DNA from: Paludisphaera rhizosphaerae
Lineage (GTDB): Bacteria; Planctomycetota; Planctomycetia; Isosphaerales; Isosphaeraceae
Length of the DNA stretch: 64,000 bases
Assembly: GCF_011065895.1 (NCBI RefSeq)
Contig: NZ_JAALCR010000028.1
Coordinates: 1-64,000 of the forward strand
Direction of reading: 5' to 3'
Below the pieces are notes generated by a model that was not told the DNA's origin, ran no database searches, and worked only from the letters and a program-made list of their open reading frames with translations. Below are positions 26,265 to 34,372 of the stretch, piece after piece. The position numbers and the translations under genes were made by a program. Each line of letters opens with the position of its first letter. The first letter of the stretch is position 1.

Positions 26265-26414
26265 CAACGCGCCGACCTTGACGGCCGTCAGAACTGTTCG
26301 GCCCCGATGACCGGGCGTCGATAACGCCCATTCGTCATGTAGCCTGGCGTACGGCGTGGGTTGGGTCTACATTAAGGCAATTCTCCGTCGGACAGCCCCA
26401 TAGGTAACCGACCC

Positions 26415-27152
26415 GTGAAGATGCCCCGTGTGCGGTTCACACTGCGGTCGATGATGGCCGCAGTGGCAGCCATAGCGGGCCTACTCGCCCTGCCGACCTG
26501 GCTGCAGCAATTCGTTGCTGTGGTCTCACTGCCATGTCTCGCCATCTTCTCGGCATGCCGCCTCGTAGCGAAACGCCGCCGACGGCTCGCTGCGGTCTGC
26601 TTCTGGACACTCGCGATCCTGGCCAATGTCCTCTTCGCGGTCATCTCGGTTTATCCCGGGATGATCTCCGTGCTCCTCCTGCTCGCCTGGTGCGTGATCT
26701 TCCTGCCCACGCTCGCCGGTTTTGGGGTCGCGTGGGCCGTGGCGGCGACCCCGGAGGCAGCGGCCCAGCAGTCGCCACGACGAGGCGCCTGGGCGTGGGT
26801 CGTCGCCCTCTCGGTGATGCCGGGCATCACCGCCTGGACCGCCTGGCCCTTTCACCTGGCGTTCCTGTCAGCCAGGGCCAGCCTCGAGCAGCTCGCAGAC
26901 CAGGTCGAGGCTGGTCAGGCCATCTCGTTCCCACAGAGTCTAGGGCCGTTCGAAATCGTGGCCTCGAGAATCGACGCCAGGACAGGAGGCATCGCCCTTT
27001 TGACCGACCCGAACCCGAGCGGCCCCAGTGGTTTCGTCCGCCACAAGGGCCTACTCATCGACGCCTACCGCTTCAACTGCTATGCCCCCATCCGAGGCGA
27101 TTGGTGGCACGTCGGGCTCGGCGACGGCTGGTGCTACCATGAGGAGGACTGA
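26415..27152 (+). CDS. Planctomycete-type membrane protein with RFTLRSMM motif
   Basis: The 245-residue protein starts at GTG 26415 or ATG 26421 and opens MPRVRFTLRSMMAAVAAIAG, a motif that recurs at the N-terminus of planctomycete membrane proteins of unknown function. About four transmembrane helices run to residue 150, followed by a soluble tail with many Trp, Tyr and His residues (GDWWHVGLGDGWCYHEED). No catalytic motif is seen. It stands alone, 150 bp after the phosphoesterase gene and converging with the ABC ATPase gene. Confidence 0.72.
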   Translation: MKMPRVRFTLRSMMAAVAAIAGLLALPTWLQQFVAVVSLPCLAIFSACRLVAKRRRRLAAVCFWTLAILANVLFAVISVYPGMISVLLLLAWCVIFLPTLAGFGVAWAVAATPEAAAQQSPRRGAWAWVVALSVMPGITAWTAWPFHLAFLSARASLEQLADQVEAGQAISFPQSLGPFEIVASRIDARTGGIALLTDPNPSGPSGFVRHKGLLIDAYRFNCYAPIRGDWWHVGLGDGWCYHEED

Positions 27153-27248
27153 ACCCGTCCTGTAGCTGGAACAGCCGAGATGATGAGATGATGCGGTAGG
27201 TACAACTCAGGATCAAGAAATACGGCACGATCGAGCCCTCGACCCCAT

Positions 27249-28097
27249 TCAATCGTGTCGTCGCAGCAGCGACGCCCACGCCCCCGGACTGACGCGGGAG
27301 TAGAACCGGCCGTCGGCCTGGACGACTTCGAGGGGGCAGCGGTAGACGGCCGAGAGCAGGTCCGACCGCAGCACGTCCTCGGGCTTCCCCTGGACGGCGA
27401 CGCGCCCCTCGTCGAGGACGAGGACGTGCGAGACGGCCGGCGGCAGCTCTTCCAGGTGGTGAGTGATCAGGACGACGGTCGGCGCGTCGTCCTCGTCGTG
27501 GAGCGACTGGATCGTCGCCAGCACCTGCTCGCGGGCCAGCAGGTCGAGGCCCGACGTCGGCTCGTCGAGGAGCAAGAGCCGGGGTTTCCGCACCATCGCG
27601 CGGGCCATCAGGCAGCGAATGTGCTCTCCGCTGCTGAGGTTCTGGTAGGGGGTTTTCATCGACCCCGAAAGACCGACGGTCTCCAGCAACCGCTTCGCCT
27701 CGCGACGGACCTCGTCCGACGTCTCCTGATAGAGCCCGACCGTACCGAAGGCCCCGGTGACCGCGACGTCGAAGGCCGTCATCTCAGGATCGGGCTCGGC
27801 GAGTCCCGTCGGCTGGACCAGGCGGAGGTCTTCGCGAAGCTCGTGGAGGTTCACCTCGCCGAAGGTCTCGCCTAGCACGGAGACCTCGCCGTCGGTCGGC
27901 CAGAGGTAGCCGGAGATGACCCGAGTGAGCGTGCTCTTGCCACTGCCGTTGGGCCCCAGCACGGCCACGCACGCGCCGGCGGGAACCTCCCAGTCGACGT
28001 CCTTCAGAATCCAACGGCCCGTGCGATAGACGCCGACGTTTTGGGCCCGAATGGCGAGGGCAGGGGAGGGTTGGTCATCGTGGGCGGGGCGTGTCAT
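27249..28097 (-). CDS. Orphan ABC transporter ATP-binding protein
   Basis: The 282-residue protein has a complete ABC ATPase: Walker A VLGPNGSGKSTLTR (residues 47-60), Q-loop LRLVQPTGL, signature LSSGEHIRC, Walker B RLLLLDEPTSGLD and the switch His in VVLITHHLEELPP. The signature LSSGE and the linker resemble the YlmA/ModF-like single ATPase group. No permease gene is adjacent, so either the partner is elsewhere or the ATPase has a non-transport role. The gene is monocistronic and followed at its 5' side by REP-like palindromes. Confidence 0.9.
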   Translation of the reverse strand: MTRPAHDDQPSPALAIRAQNVGVYRTGRWILKDVDWEVPAGACVAVLGPNGSGKSTLTRVISGYLWPTDGEVSVLGETFGEVNLHELREDLRLVQPTGLAEPDPEMTAFDVAVTGAFGTVGLYQETSDEVRREAKRLLETVGLSGSMKTPYQNLSSGEHIRCLMARAMVRKPRLLLLDEPTSGLDLLAREQVLATIQSLHDEDDAPTVVLITHHLEELPPAVSHVLVLDEGRVAVQGKPEDVLRSDLLSAVYRCPLEVVQADGRFYSRVSPGAWASLLRRHD

Positions 28098-28168
28098 GGC
28101 GGGACTCGATCGAGCGGGATGAGGACATCAGGAGACTCATCGCTCGCCTGCACCAGAACGAACGCCCA

Positions 28169-28265
28169 GGGTGCCATGGCCACGCTTGCGTGGCCATGTG
28201 ATTGGCGACGGTCGTGCGACAGTCCGACAGCGGTTCATGGCCACGCAAGCGTGGCCACGGTACCC
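28169..28265. repeat. Paired REP/BIME-like palindromes
   Basis: CATGGCCACGC-TT-GCGTGGCCATG (28175-28185, 28188-28198) is an 11-bp perfect inverted repeat. A second unit at 28236-28257 (loop AA) is its reverse complement, so the pair is in inverted orientation. The outer flanks also pair (GGGTGCC with GGTACCC). The inner arm is related to the segments shared by 17487-17509 and 51140-51162. Confidence 0.82.
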
Positions 28266-28326
28266 GAGTTCGACCGACGACTTCTGGTGGGCTCTCTTGG
28301 CGTGGAGCGAGGAGTCTCAAAACGAA

Positions 28327-28353
28327 CCCGCGCGCCGGAGGCCGGCGCGCGGG
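28327..28353 (-). terminator. Strong hairpin terminator of the Gfo/Idh/MocA gene
   Basis: CCCGCGCGCCGG (28327-28338) and CCGGCGCGCGGG (28342-28353) form a perfect 12-bp stem with a 3-nt loop. On the minus strand, 50 bases after the stop at 28403, the stem is followed by TTCGTTTT, which suits a Rho-independent terminator. Confidence 0.75.
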
Positions 28354-28402
28354 TGGTTGGTGGATTATAGACGATCGAGCGAACGTCGAGGTTCGGCCGA
28401 CT

Positions 28403-29533
28403 TCAGAAGGTCGGGATGTCGACGCGGCTGCCGCCGTTCATGGCCGACTCGTGGGCGCAGAGGCCGACCATCGTCCAGTTGGCGGAGGTCTCAGCGTCCG
28501 GGAGGGCGGCGCGGTTGCCCTTCACGGCCTCGAGGAACGCGTGCACGAGATGCGGGTGGGATCCGCCGTGCCCGCCTCCCTGGAGGAACGAAAGGTGGTC
28601 GGCGTCCTGGATGGCGGCCGGCTGGGTGAATTTCTGGATCCCTTCCGGAAGCCGAGAGGCGTAATCCGGCACCGTGACCCGCTTGGCGATCTCCGGCTCG
28701 GTGAGCGGGGCCTGCGGGGTGCTCTTGGTGTGGATGACGGGGTCCTCGCCCTCGACCTGCTGCCACTCGAACGACTTCTTGCTGCCGGTGGCGTCGAAGC
28801 TCTCGCGATACTGGCGGGCCGTGTCAAAGAGGCTGCGGGTGACCTCGGCGACGACGTCACTGTCCTTGATCTTGAACGTGGCCGTCTCGATGGCGAACGG
28901 GCTGTTGTACTTGGCGATCAGGTCGTCGCTGATCCGGCCGGAGCCGTGGCAGACGACGCTCTCCGCGTGTTTGCCCAGGAGCGCCAGGCAGGGGCTGACG
29001 CAGTGGGTGGCGTACCACATCGGCGGCAGGCCGGGCCAGTACTCGGGCCAGCCGTCCATGTCCTGCTGGTGGCTGCCGCGGAGGAACTGGAGCCGGCCGA
29101 GTTCGCCCTTGCGGTAGAGGTCCTCGACGAAGAGATACTCGCGGCTGTAGACGACGGTCTCCATCATCATGTAGACCTTGCCGCTGGACCGCTGAGCGTC
29201 GACGACCTTCTTGCAGTCCTCGATGCTCGTGGCCATGGGCACGGTGCAGGCGACGTGCTTGCCGGCGTTGAGGGCCTCGATCGACATCCAGGCGTGGTCG
29301 GGGATCGGCGAGTTGATGTGAACGACGTCGACGTCCGGGTCCTTGAGCAGCTCGCGATAATCCTGGTAGCGGGCCTTGATGCCGTAACGCTCGCCGACTT
29401 CGTCGAGCCCCTTCTTGTCGCGACGGCAGACGGCGTACATCTCCGCGCCGGGGTAGTTTTGATAGATCGGGATGAACTCGGCGCCAAAGCCGAGGCCGAT
29501 AATCGCCACGCGGATGGGCTTTTCGCTCGCCAT
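28403..29533 (-). CDS. Gfo/Idh/MocA family oxidoreductase
   Basis: The 376-residue protein has an N-terminal Rossmann fold, IRVAIIGLGFGAEFIPIY (residues 6-23), then VHINSPIPDHAWMSIEALNAGKHVACTVPMA, the sugar-dehydrogenase EKP-like site being CTVPM here rather than CEKP. The C-terminal domain contains the SHPHLVHAFLEAVKGNRAALPD segment and the common end of the family. It probably oxidises or reduces a sugar or cyclitol with NAD(P). The ATG at 29533 is preferred over a longer frame because the Rossmann core starts five residues later. It diverges from a second family member across 122 bp. Confidence 0.88.
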   Translation of the reverse strand: MASEKPIRVAIIGLGFGAEFIPIYQNYPGAEMYAVCRRDKKGLDEVGERYGIKARYQDYRELLKDPDVDVVHINSPIPDHAWMSIEALNAGKHVACTVPMATSIEDCKKVVDAQRSSGKVYMMMETVVYSREYLFVEDLYRKGELGRLQFLRGSHQQDMDGWPEYWPGLPPMWYATHCVSPCLALLGKHAESVVCHGSGRISDDLIAKYNSPFAIETATFKIKDSDVVAEVTRSLFDTARQYRESFDATGSKKSFEWQQVEGEDPVIHTKSTPQAPLTEPEIAKRVTVPDYASRLPEGIQKFTQPAAIQDADHLSFLQGGGHGGSHPHLVHAFLEAVKGNRAALPDAETSANWTMVGLCAHESAMNGGSRVDIPTF

Positions 29534-29655
29534 CGTCTGAACGTCCCCTGGTTGTCGTCGCGTTCGACCCTGTCGAGAATGGACTCCGAACGGAGTAACG
29601 TGCAGGATAGTGGGGCCGGAAGTTGAAGGCAAGCGTACCGCGAGGTTTGATCGAC
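29534..29655. promoter_or_regulatory. Shared divergent promoter region of two oxidoreductase genes
   Basis: These 122 bases separate the start codons of two divergently transcribed Gfo/Idh/MocA genes and must contain both promoters. No clear operator palindrome or consensus hexamer is seen. Confidence 0.5.
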
Positions 29656-30777
29656 ATGGCCGAGTTCTCTGAGTCCCGTCCCGTCCGCGTGGCCTTCATC
29701 GGCGTCGGCGCCGTGACCGCCTACCACCACCTGCCGGGCCTCCGGCTCGACCCCCGCGCCAAGCTGGTCGCCATTTGCGACGCCGACCCCGCGCTCCTGG
29801 AGCGTCGGAAGTCCGAGTGGGGCGTCGAGCACGCCACGACCGACGCCATCGCCCTCTGCGCGGACGACCGGATCGACGCCGTCGTGATCGCCACCCCCAA
29901 CGACACTCACCGGCCGATCGCCGTCGCCGCCGCCGAGGCCGGCAAGCACGTCATGGCCGAGAAGCCGCTGGGCCTGAACGCCCGCGAGGTCGGCGACATG
30001 TACGAGGCCGCCCGCGACGCCTCGGTCGTTCACATGACGGCCTTTACTTACCGCTTCGCCCCGGCCATGCGGTACATCCGGAGCCTGGTCAAGTCGGGCT
30101 CGCTCGGCGAGCCCCGGCACTTCCGGTCGCAGCGGTTCCTGGACTGGCCCGAGACCAGTTGGGGATGGCGGCAGTACAAGGAGCGAGCCGGCGCGGGCGA
30201 CCTCTTCGACATGACCATCCACCGGATCGACTTCGCCATCGACCTGATCGGCCCGATCGCCAGCGTCTGCGGAGCCGTCGCCCAGTTCGCCCCGCGCGAC
30301 CGGACGGTCGACGGCAAGAGCTGCCCGCCGTCGACCGTCGACGACTGGTCGTCGATCATCGGCGAGTTCTCTTGCGGAGCGACCGGCGTCTGGGAAGGGA
30401 CGACGCTGGCGAAGGGCTACCACCGCGACGGCTTCGGCCACGAATGGGCCGAGATCAACGGCTCCGAAGGCTCGGTCGTCTACCGACTGCACGAGCCCAA
30501 CGTCGTCCTCCTGGGCAAGACCGGCCAGGACCTGGCGCCCGTCGAGGTTCCAGCTGAGTTCCTCAAGCCCGCCGGCAGCCCGCGCGACCCCTCCGAGGGA
30601 GCGCCCGCGACCGTCTTCCGGTATGATCTGATGTGGGAGTTCATCTCGGCGATCGTCGAGAACCGCCCCGCCGTACCGAGCTTCCACGATGGTCTCAACG
30701 CCCAGATCGTCGCCGACGCCGTCCTCGACTCCCACCGCCGCCGGACCTGGGTGGAGACGCCGATCGCGCCGGCGTGA
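29656..30777 (+). CDS. Gfo/Idh/MocA family oxidoreductase
   Basis: The 373-residue protein has the Rossmann motif VRVAFIGVGAVTAYHHLPGL, the family signature VMAEKPLGLNAREVGDMYEAA, whose EKP lysine is the usual catalytic residue, and a C-terminal domain with AGAGDLFDMTIHRIDFAIDLIG, where the DxxxH motif gives a catalytic His. It is a typical sugar or inositol dehydrogenase by family. The ATG at 29656 is chosen because conserved sequence begins at residue 9. It is followed 32 bases later by the Uma2 gene. Its partner across the divergent promoter lacks the EKP lysine, so the two probably differ in chemistry. Confidence 0.9.
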   Translation: MAEFSESRPVRVAFIGVGAVTAYHHLPGLRLDPRAKLVAICDADPALLERRKSEWGVEHATTDAIALCADDRIDAVVIATPNDTHRPIAVAAAEAGKHVMAEKPLGLNAREVGDMYEAARDASVVHMTAFTYRFAPAMRYIRSLVKSGSLGEPRHFRSQRFLDWPETSWGWRQYKERAGAGDLFDMTIHRIDFAIDLIGPIASVCGAVAQFAPRDRTVDGKSCPPSTVDDWSSIIGEFSCGATGVWEGTTLAKGYHRDGFGHEWAEINGSEGSVVYRLHEPNVVLLGKTGQDLAPVEVPAEFLKPAGSPRDPSEGAPATVFRYDLMWEFISAIVENRPAVPSFHDGLNAQIVADAVLDSHRRRTWVETPIAPA

Positions 30778-30809
30778 GCATCGACCGATCGGCTGGAGGA
30801 TCAAGCATC

Positions 30810-31460
30810 ATGACTCCGACGACGCTGGAGCAAGCCCCGGCGAATCCCGCCGCCGACGGCGAACACTCCCCCGAGACGATGTTAGTCGTTCCCGAGGGGG
30901 TTCGGTTGATCATCGGCCTGGAGGACTTCGAGCGCCTTTGCCAGGTCCCGGAGAACCGGGACCTGAGGTTGGAACGCGAGTCGGACGGAGGCTTGATCGT
31001 CATGGCGCCCGCGGGGATGGAGGGAAGTTGGCGGAATGGGAATCTCTTCGGCCAGCTCTGGAACTGGAACCGGGAGAACGGCCTCGGTCGGATGTTTGAA
31101 TCGTCCGGCGGCATGACGTTCCCGAACACCGCCGTCCGCGCGCCCGACGTCTCCTGGATCGCCAGCCCCCGCTGGGAAGCGCTCTCCGAGGACGACCGCC
31201 GTCGGTTCACCCACGTCGTCCCCGACTTCGTCGCCGAGTTGCACTCCCCGAGCGACTCCCTGACGAAGGCTCGCGCCAAGATGGCCGAATATATTGCCCA
31301 GGGCGTTCGGTTGGGATGGTTGATCGATCCGTCCTCACAAACCGTCGAGATCTACCGCCCCGGCCGCGAGCCCGAGACGCTGACGAAGCCCGCCACGCTC
31401 TCCGGTGAGGACGTCATGCCAGGCCTGGTCCTGGATTTGAAGGGGATTCTGTTCGATTGA
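30810..31460 (+). CDS. Uma2 family endonuclease (PD-(D/E)XK-like)
   Basis: The 216-residue protein belongs to the Uma2/DUF820 group, which has a restriction-endonuclease-like fold. Visible are LRLERESDGGLIVMAPAG, RAPDVSWIA (active-site Asp), PDFVAELHSPSD (Glu) and KMAEYIAQGVRLGWLIDP, followed by a conserved EIYRPGREPETL segment. GGAGGA lies nine bases before the ATG at 30810. The family is expanded in planctomycetes and cyanobacteria and its role is unknown; mobile-element association is common. It sits between the oxidoreductase gene and the histidine kinase. Confidence 0.88.
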   Translation: MTPTTLEQAPANPAADGEHSPETMLVVPEGVRLIIGLEDFERLCQVPENRDLRLERESDGGLIVMAPAGMEGSWRNGNLFGQLWNWNRENGLGRMFESSGGMTFPNTAVRAPDVSWIASPRWEALSEDDRRRFTHVVPDFVAELHSPSDSLTKARAKMAEYIAQGVRLGWLIDPSSQTVEIYRPGREPETLTKPATLSGEDVMPGLVLDLKGILFD

Positions 31461-31529
31461 CCGCGGCGCGGCCTGAGTCCTCGAGGAGAACCAGGCCCTT
31501 CTGTCTTCTTCGACACCCAGGCTCTCCCG

Positions 31530-32954
31530 TTGAAGTACGCCCCCATCCGTCGCCAGATACTGATCCCGATCGTCGCCATCCAGACGGCGACGATCGCGGC
31601 GACGACGGCGGCCGGGGTGTGGCTGACGGCGGCTCGAGGGGAGCGACGGGACGTGGAGCGGCTCTCGGCGGTGATCGAGGTGCTCGACGGCACCACGTTC
31701 CCGCCGACCTCCCGCGTGCTGGAGCAGATGCACGGGCTGTCGGGGGCTCACTTCATCCTCGGCGATGCGACGGGACGGGTGCTCGCATCGAGCGACGAAG
31801 CCCTGGGCCGCGCCACGCCCTCCGGGGCGAACGTCCCCGACTTCCGCCGTCCCGACTTCCGCTCCTGGCGACAGTGGCCGACGCTCGCGATCGCCGGCCA
31901 GCGATACTTCGCGGCGAGGATTCGAGCCCCGCTCGCGGGGAGCGCCGGCGGGGCCTCGCTGCTGGTGCTCTATCCCGAATCGAGCTGGCGGTCGGCCCTG
32001 TGGGACGTGGCCGCCGCGCCGATCGCCCTCGGCCTGGCGGCCGTCGCGCTGACCGCCCAGGCGACCCGGTGGTTCGCCGAGCGGATCGCCCGCCGCGTCC
32101 ACCGGCTGCGGGGACAGGTCGCGCGGATCGCCGACGGCGACTTCACCGAGATCGACCCTGAAGCCGGCGCCGATGAGATCGCCGACCTGATCGAATCGGT
32201 CAACCAGATGAGCCGCCAGCTTCGCGAGATGCGCCGGACGATCGCCCAGGCCGAGCGCACGCAACTGCTGGCCCAACTGGCGGCGGGCTTCGCGCATCAG
32301 TTGCGGAATACGCTCACCGGCGCGCGGCTGGGCGTGCAACTCCACGGCAAGCGTTGCGGGGCGACCGGTCGCGATACCAGCCTGGGCGTGGCGGTTCGTC
32401 AGCTTGAGTTGGCCGAGGAGCAGGTGCAGGGGCTCCTGACGGTGGGCCGTCTGGAGCAAAGGCCCAACCGCCCCTGCGACCTCGCCGCCCTCGTGCGGGA
32501 CGTCGCCGGACTGTTGGAGCCGACGAGCCGCCACGCGCGCGTCGACCTCGAAGTCGAGACGCCGGCCGATCCGATCGTCGCCAGCGTCGACGAGCCGAGC
32601 GTCCGCGCCGCGGTGCTCAACCTCGGTTGGAACGCCCTGGAAGCGGCCGGCCCCGGTGGTCGGGTTTGCTTCCGATTGATTGCCGACGCGGATTCGATCA
32701 TGATCGAAGTCGGCGACGACGGCCCGGGACCGCCCGAGGAACTCGCATCGGCGATCTTCGACCCGTTCGTGACGGGCAAGCCGGAAGGCGTCGGCCTTGG
32801 CCTGGCGCTCGCGCGGCGGGTCGCGGAGTCTCACCGGGGCGAGTTGGCCTGGCGCCGGGAAGAGGGCTGGACCCGATTCCGCCTGACGACCCCCCGCCCG
32901 AACGACGAGCCGACGGAGGCGAGGAACGCCGATGAGCCGCGTCCTGATCGTTGA
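31530..32954 (+). CDS. Membrane sensor histidine kinase
   Basis: The 474-residue protein starts at a TTG. It has one helix at residues 10-33, a periplasmic sensor region (about 34-155) of unknown ligand, a second helix at 158-178, a HAMP-like segment (RIARRVHRLRGQVARIADGDF), the phosphoacceptor motif AAGFAHQLRNTLTGARLG (H256) and an ATPase domain with NLGWNALEA (N box), VGDDGPGPP (G1) and GVGLGLALARRVAESHRG (G2). It phosphorylates the NtrC-type regulator whose gene overlaps it by 23 bases. The stimulus is not evident. Confidence 0.93.
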   Translation: MKYAPIRRQILIPIVAIQTATIAATTAAGVWLTAARGERRDVERLSAVIEVLDGTTFPPTSRVLEQMHGLSGAHFILGDATGRVLASSDEALGRATPSGANVPDFRRPDFRSWRQWPTLAIAGQRYFAARIRAPLAGSAGGASLLVLYPESSWRSALWDVAAAPIALGLAAVALTAQATRWFAERIARRVHRLRGQVARIADGDFTEIDPEAGADEIADLIESVNQMSRQLREMRRTIAQAERTQLLAQLAAGFAHQLRNTLTGARLGVQLHGKRCGATGRDTSLGVAVRQLELAEEQVQGLLTVGRLEQRPNRPCDLAALVRDVAGLLEPTSRHARVDLEVETPADPIVASVDEPSVRAAVLNLGWNALEAAGPGGRVCFRLIADADSIMIEVGDDGPGPPEELASAIFDPFVTGKPEGVGLGLALARRVAESHRGELAWRREEGWTRFRLTTPRPNDEPTEARNADEPRPDR

Positions 32955-34347
32955 CGACGAGGCCAGCATCTGCTGGGCCTTCGGCGAGTACCTGGGTGAT
33001 CTCGGCCACGACGTCGCCGTCGCATCCTCAGCCGAGGAAGGGCTCGACGCCGCCCGAGCCAATCCTTTCGACGCCGTGGTTCTGGACGTCCGCCTCCCCG
33101 GCATGGACGGCCTCTCCGCGATGGGCGCCTTCCGCGAACGCCTGGGCGCCGCGCCCATCATCGTCGTCACCGCCTTCGGCAGCCTGGACACGGCCGTCAA
33201 GGCGATGGAGGCCGGGGCGTTCGATTACCTGGTAAAACCCTTCGACCTCGACGAGGCCGGCGCGGTCGTCCAGCGGGCCCTGGAAACCGGCGTCCCCGAT
33301 CTCGACGCCCCGCCGAGAGAACCGGCCGTCGGCCACGGCGTCCGACTGATCGGCTCGTCGCCGCCGATGCAGGCGTTGTTCAAGCAGATCGCGCTGGTGG
33401 CCGCAACCGACGTCCCGGTCCTCATCACCGGCGAGAGCGGGACGGGCAAGGAGTTGGTGGCCCGCGCCATTCACCAGAACAGCCCCCGACGCCCCAAGAC
33501 CTTCCTCCCCGTCTGCCTCGCGGCGCTCAGCCCGGGGCTCGTCGAAGGCGAGCTGTTCGGCCACACGCGCGGCTCGTTCACGGGTGCAAGCCAGGACCGC
33601 AAAGGTCTGCTGGAACTGGCCGCCGGCGGCACGGTGCTGCTCGACGAGATCGGCGACGTCCCCCTGGGAATGCAGGTGAAGCTGCTCCGGGCGATCGAGC
33701 ACCGCGAGGTGACCCCCGTCGGCGACGCCCGCCCCCGGCCGATCGACGTCCGGTTCCTGGCCGCGACGAATCGGCCGCTCTCCCGCCTCATGGCCGAGGG
33801 TGAGTTCCGCGAGGACCTGTTCTTCCGGCTCAGCGTCTTCCCCATCCACATCCCGCCGCTTCGCGAACGCCTGGAAGACGTCCCGGAGTTGGCCCGGTTC
33901 TTCCTCGGCCAGGTCGACCCGCGCCAGGGCGTCGATCCGACGCTCCGCGACGACACGCTGGCCGAACTCCGCCGACGGACCTGGGCGGGCAACGTCCGCG
34001 AGCTGCGCAACGCCATCGAGCGGGCCGCCATCGTCGCCCGAGGCGGGCCCATCCTCCCCGAACACCTTCCCCCCGCCGTCGACGCCCGCGCGCTCGACCC
34101 GAGCCCCGGAGGCGACGGCCTGGACGCGTCCATCGCCCGCTGGACCGAGGCCGCCCTCAAGGCGCTCCCCGACTCAGATTCCGACGAGGGCGAGACGCTG
34201 TACGACCGGTTCCTCGCCCAGGTCGAGCCGCCGATGCTGCGGGCGGTGCTTCGGCGCCAATCGGGCAACAAGGCCCTCGCCGCCCAGCGGATCGGCATCC
34301 ACCGATCGACGCTCCGCCAGAAGCTGCGCAAGTACGGCCTCGAATGA
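32932..34347 (+). CDS. NtrC-family sigma-54-dependent response regulator
   Basis: The 471-residue protein has a receiver domain (LIVDDEASICWAF; phosphoacceptor D52 in VVLDVRLPGMDG; conserved Lys in YLVKPFD), an AAA+ sigma-54 activator domain with Walker A GESGTGKE, the GHTRGSFTGA loop and Walker B GGTVLLDEIGDVP, and a C-terminal Fis-type helix-turn-helix (NKALAAQRIGIHRSTLRQKLRKYG). The sigma-54 contact loop is GSFTGA in place of GAFTGA, a conservative change at a key position. GGAGGCGAGGA precedes the ATG. It is cotranscribed with the kinase. Confidence 0.94.
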   Translation: MSRVLIVDDEASICWAFGEYLGDLGHDVAVASSAEEGLDAARANPFDAVVLDVRLPGMDGLSAMGAFRERLGAAPIIVVTAFGSLDTAVKAMEAGAFDYLVKPFDLDEAGAVVQRALETGVPDLDAPPREPAVGHGVRLIGSSPPMQALFKQIALVAATDVPVLITGESGTGKELVARAIHQNSPRRPKTFLPVCLAALSPGLVEGELFGHTRGSFTGASQDRKGLLELAAGGTVLLDEIGDVPLGMQVKLLRAIEHREVTPVGDARPRPIDVRFLAATNRPLSRLMAEGEFREDLFFRLSVFPIHIPPLRERLEDVPELARFFLGQVDPRQGVDPTLRDDTLAELRRRTWAGNVRELRNAIERAAIVARGGPILPEHLPPAVDARALDPSPGGDGLDASIARWTEAALKALPDSDSDEGETLYDRFLAQVEPPMLRAVLRRQSGNKALAAQRIGIHRSTLRQKLRKYGLE

Positions 34348-34372
34348 CGCCCGACGCCTCGCGGAGCACGCG

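Larger units (their letters stand above)
28098..28402. other. Intergenic region with REP-like palindromes and a terminator
   Basis: No gene in 305 bases. The region must hold the promoter of the ABC ATPase gene. It carries a pair of REP-like palindromes (28169-28265) and a strong hairpin (28327-28353) downstream of the Gfo/Idh/MocA gene. Confidence 0.75.
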
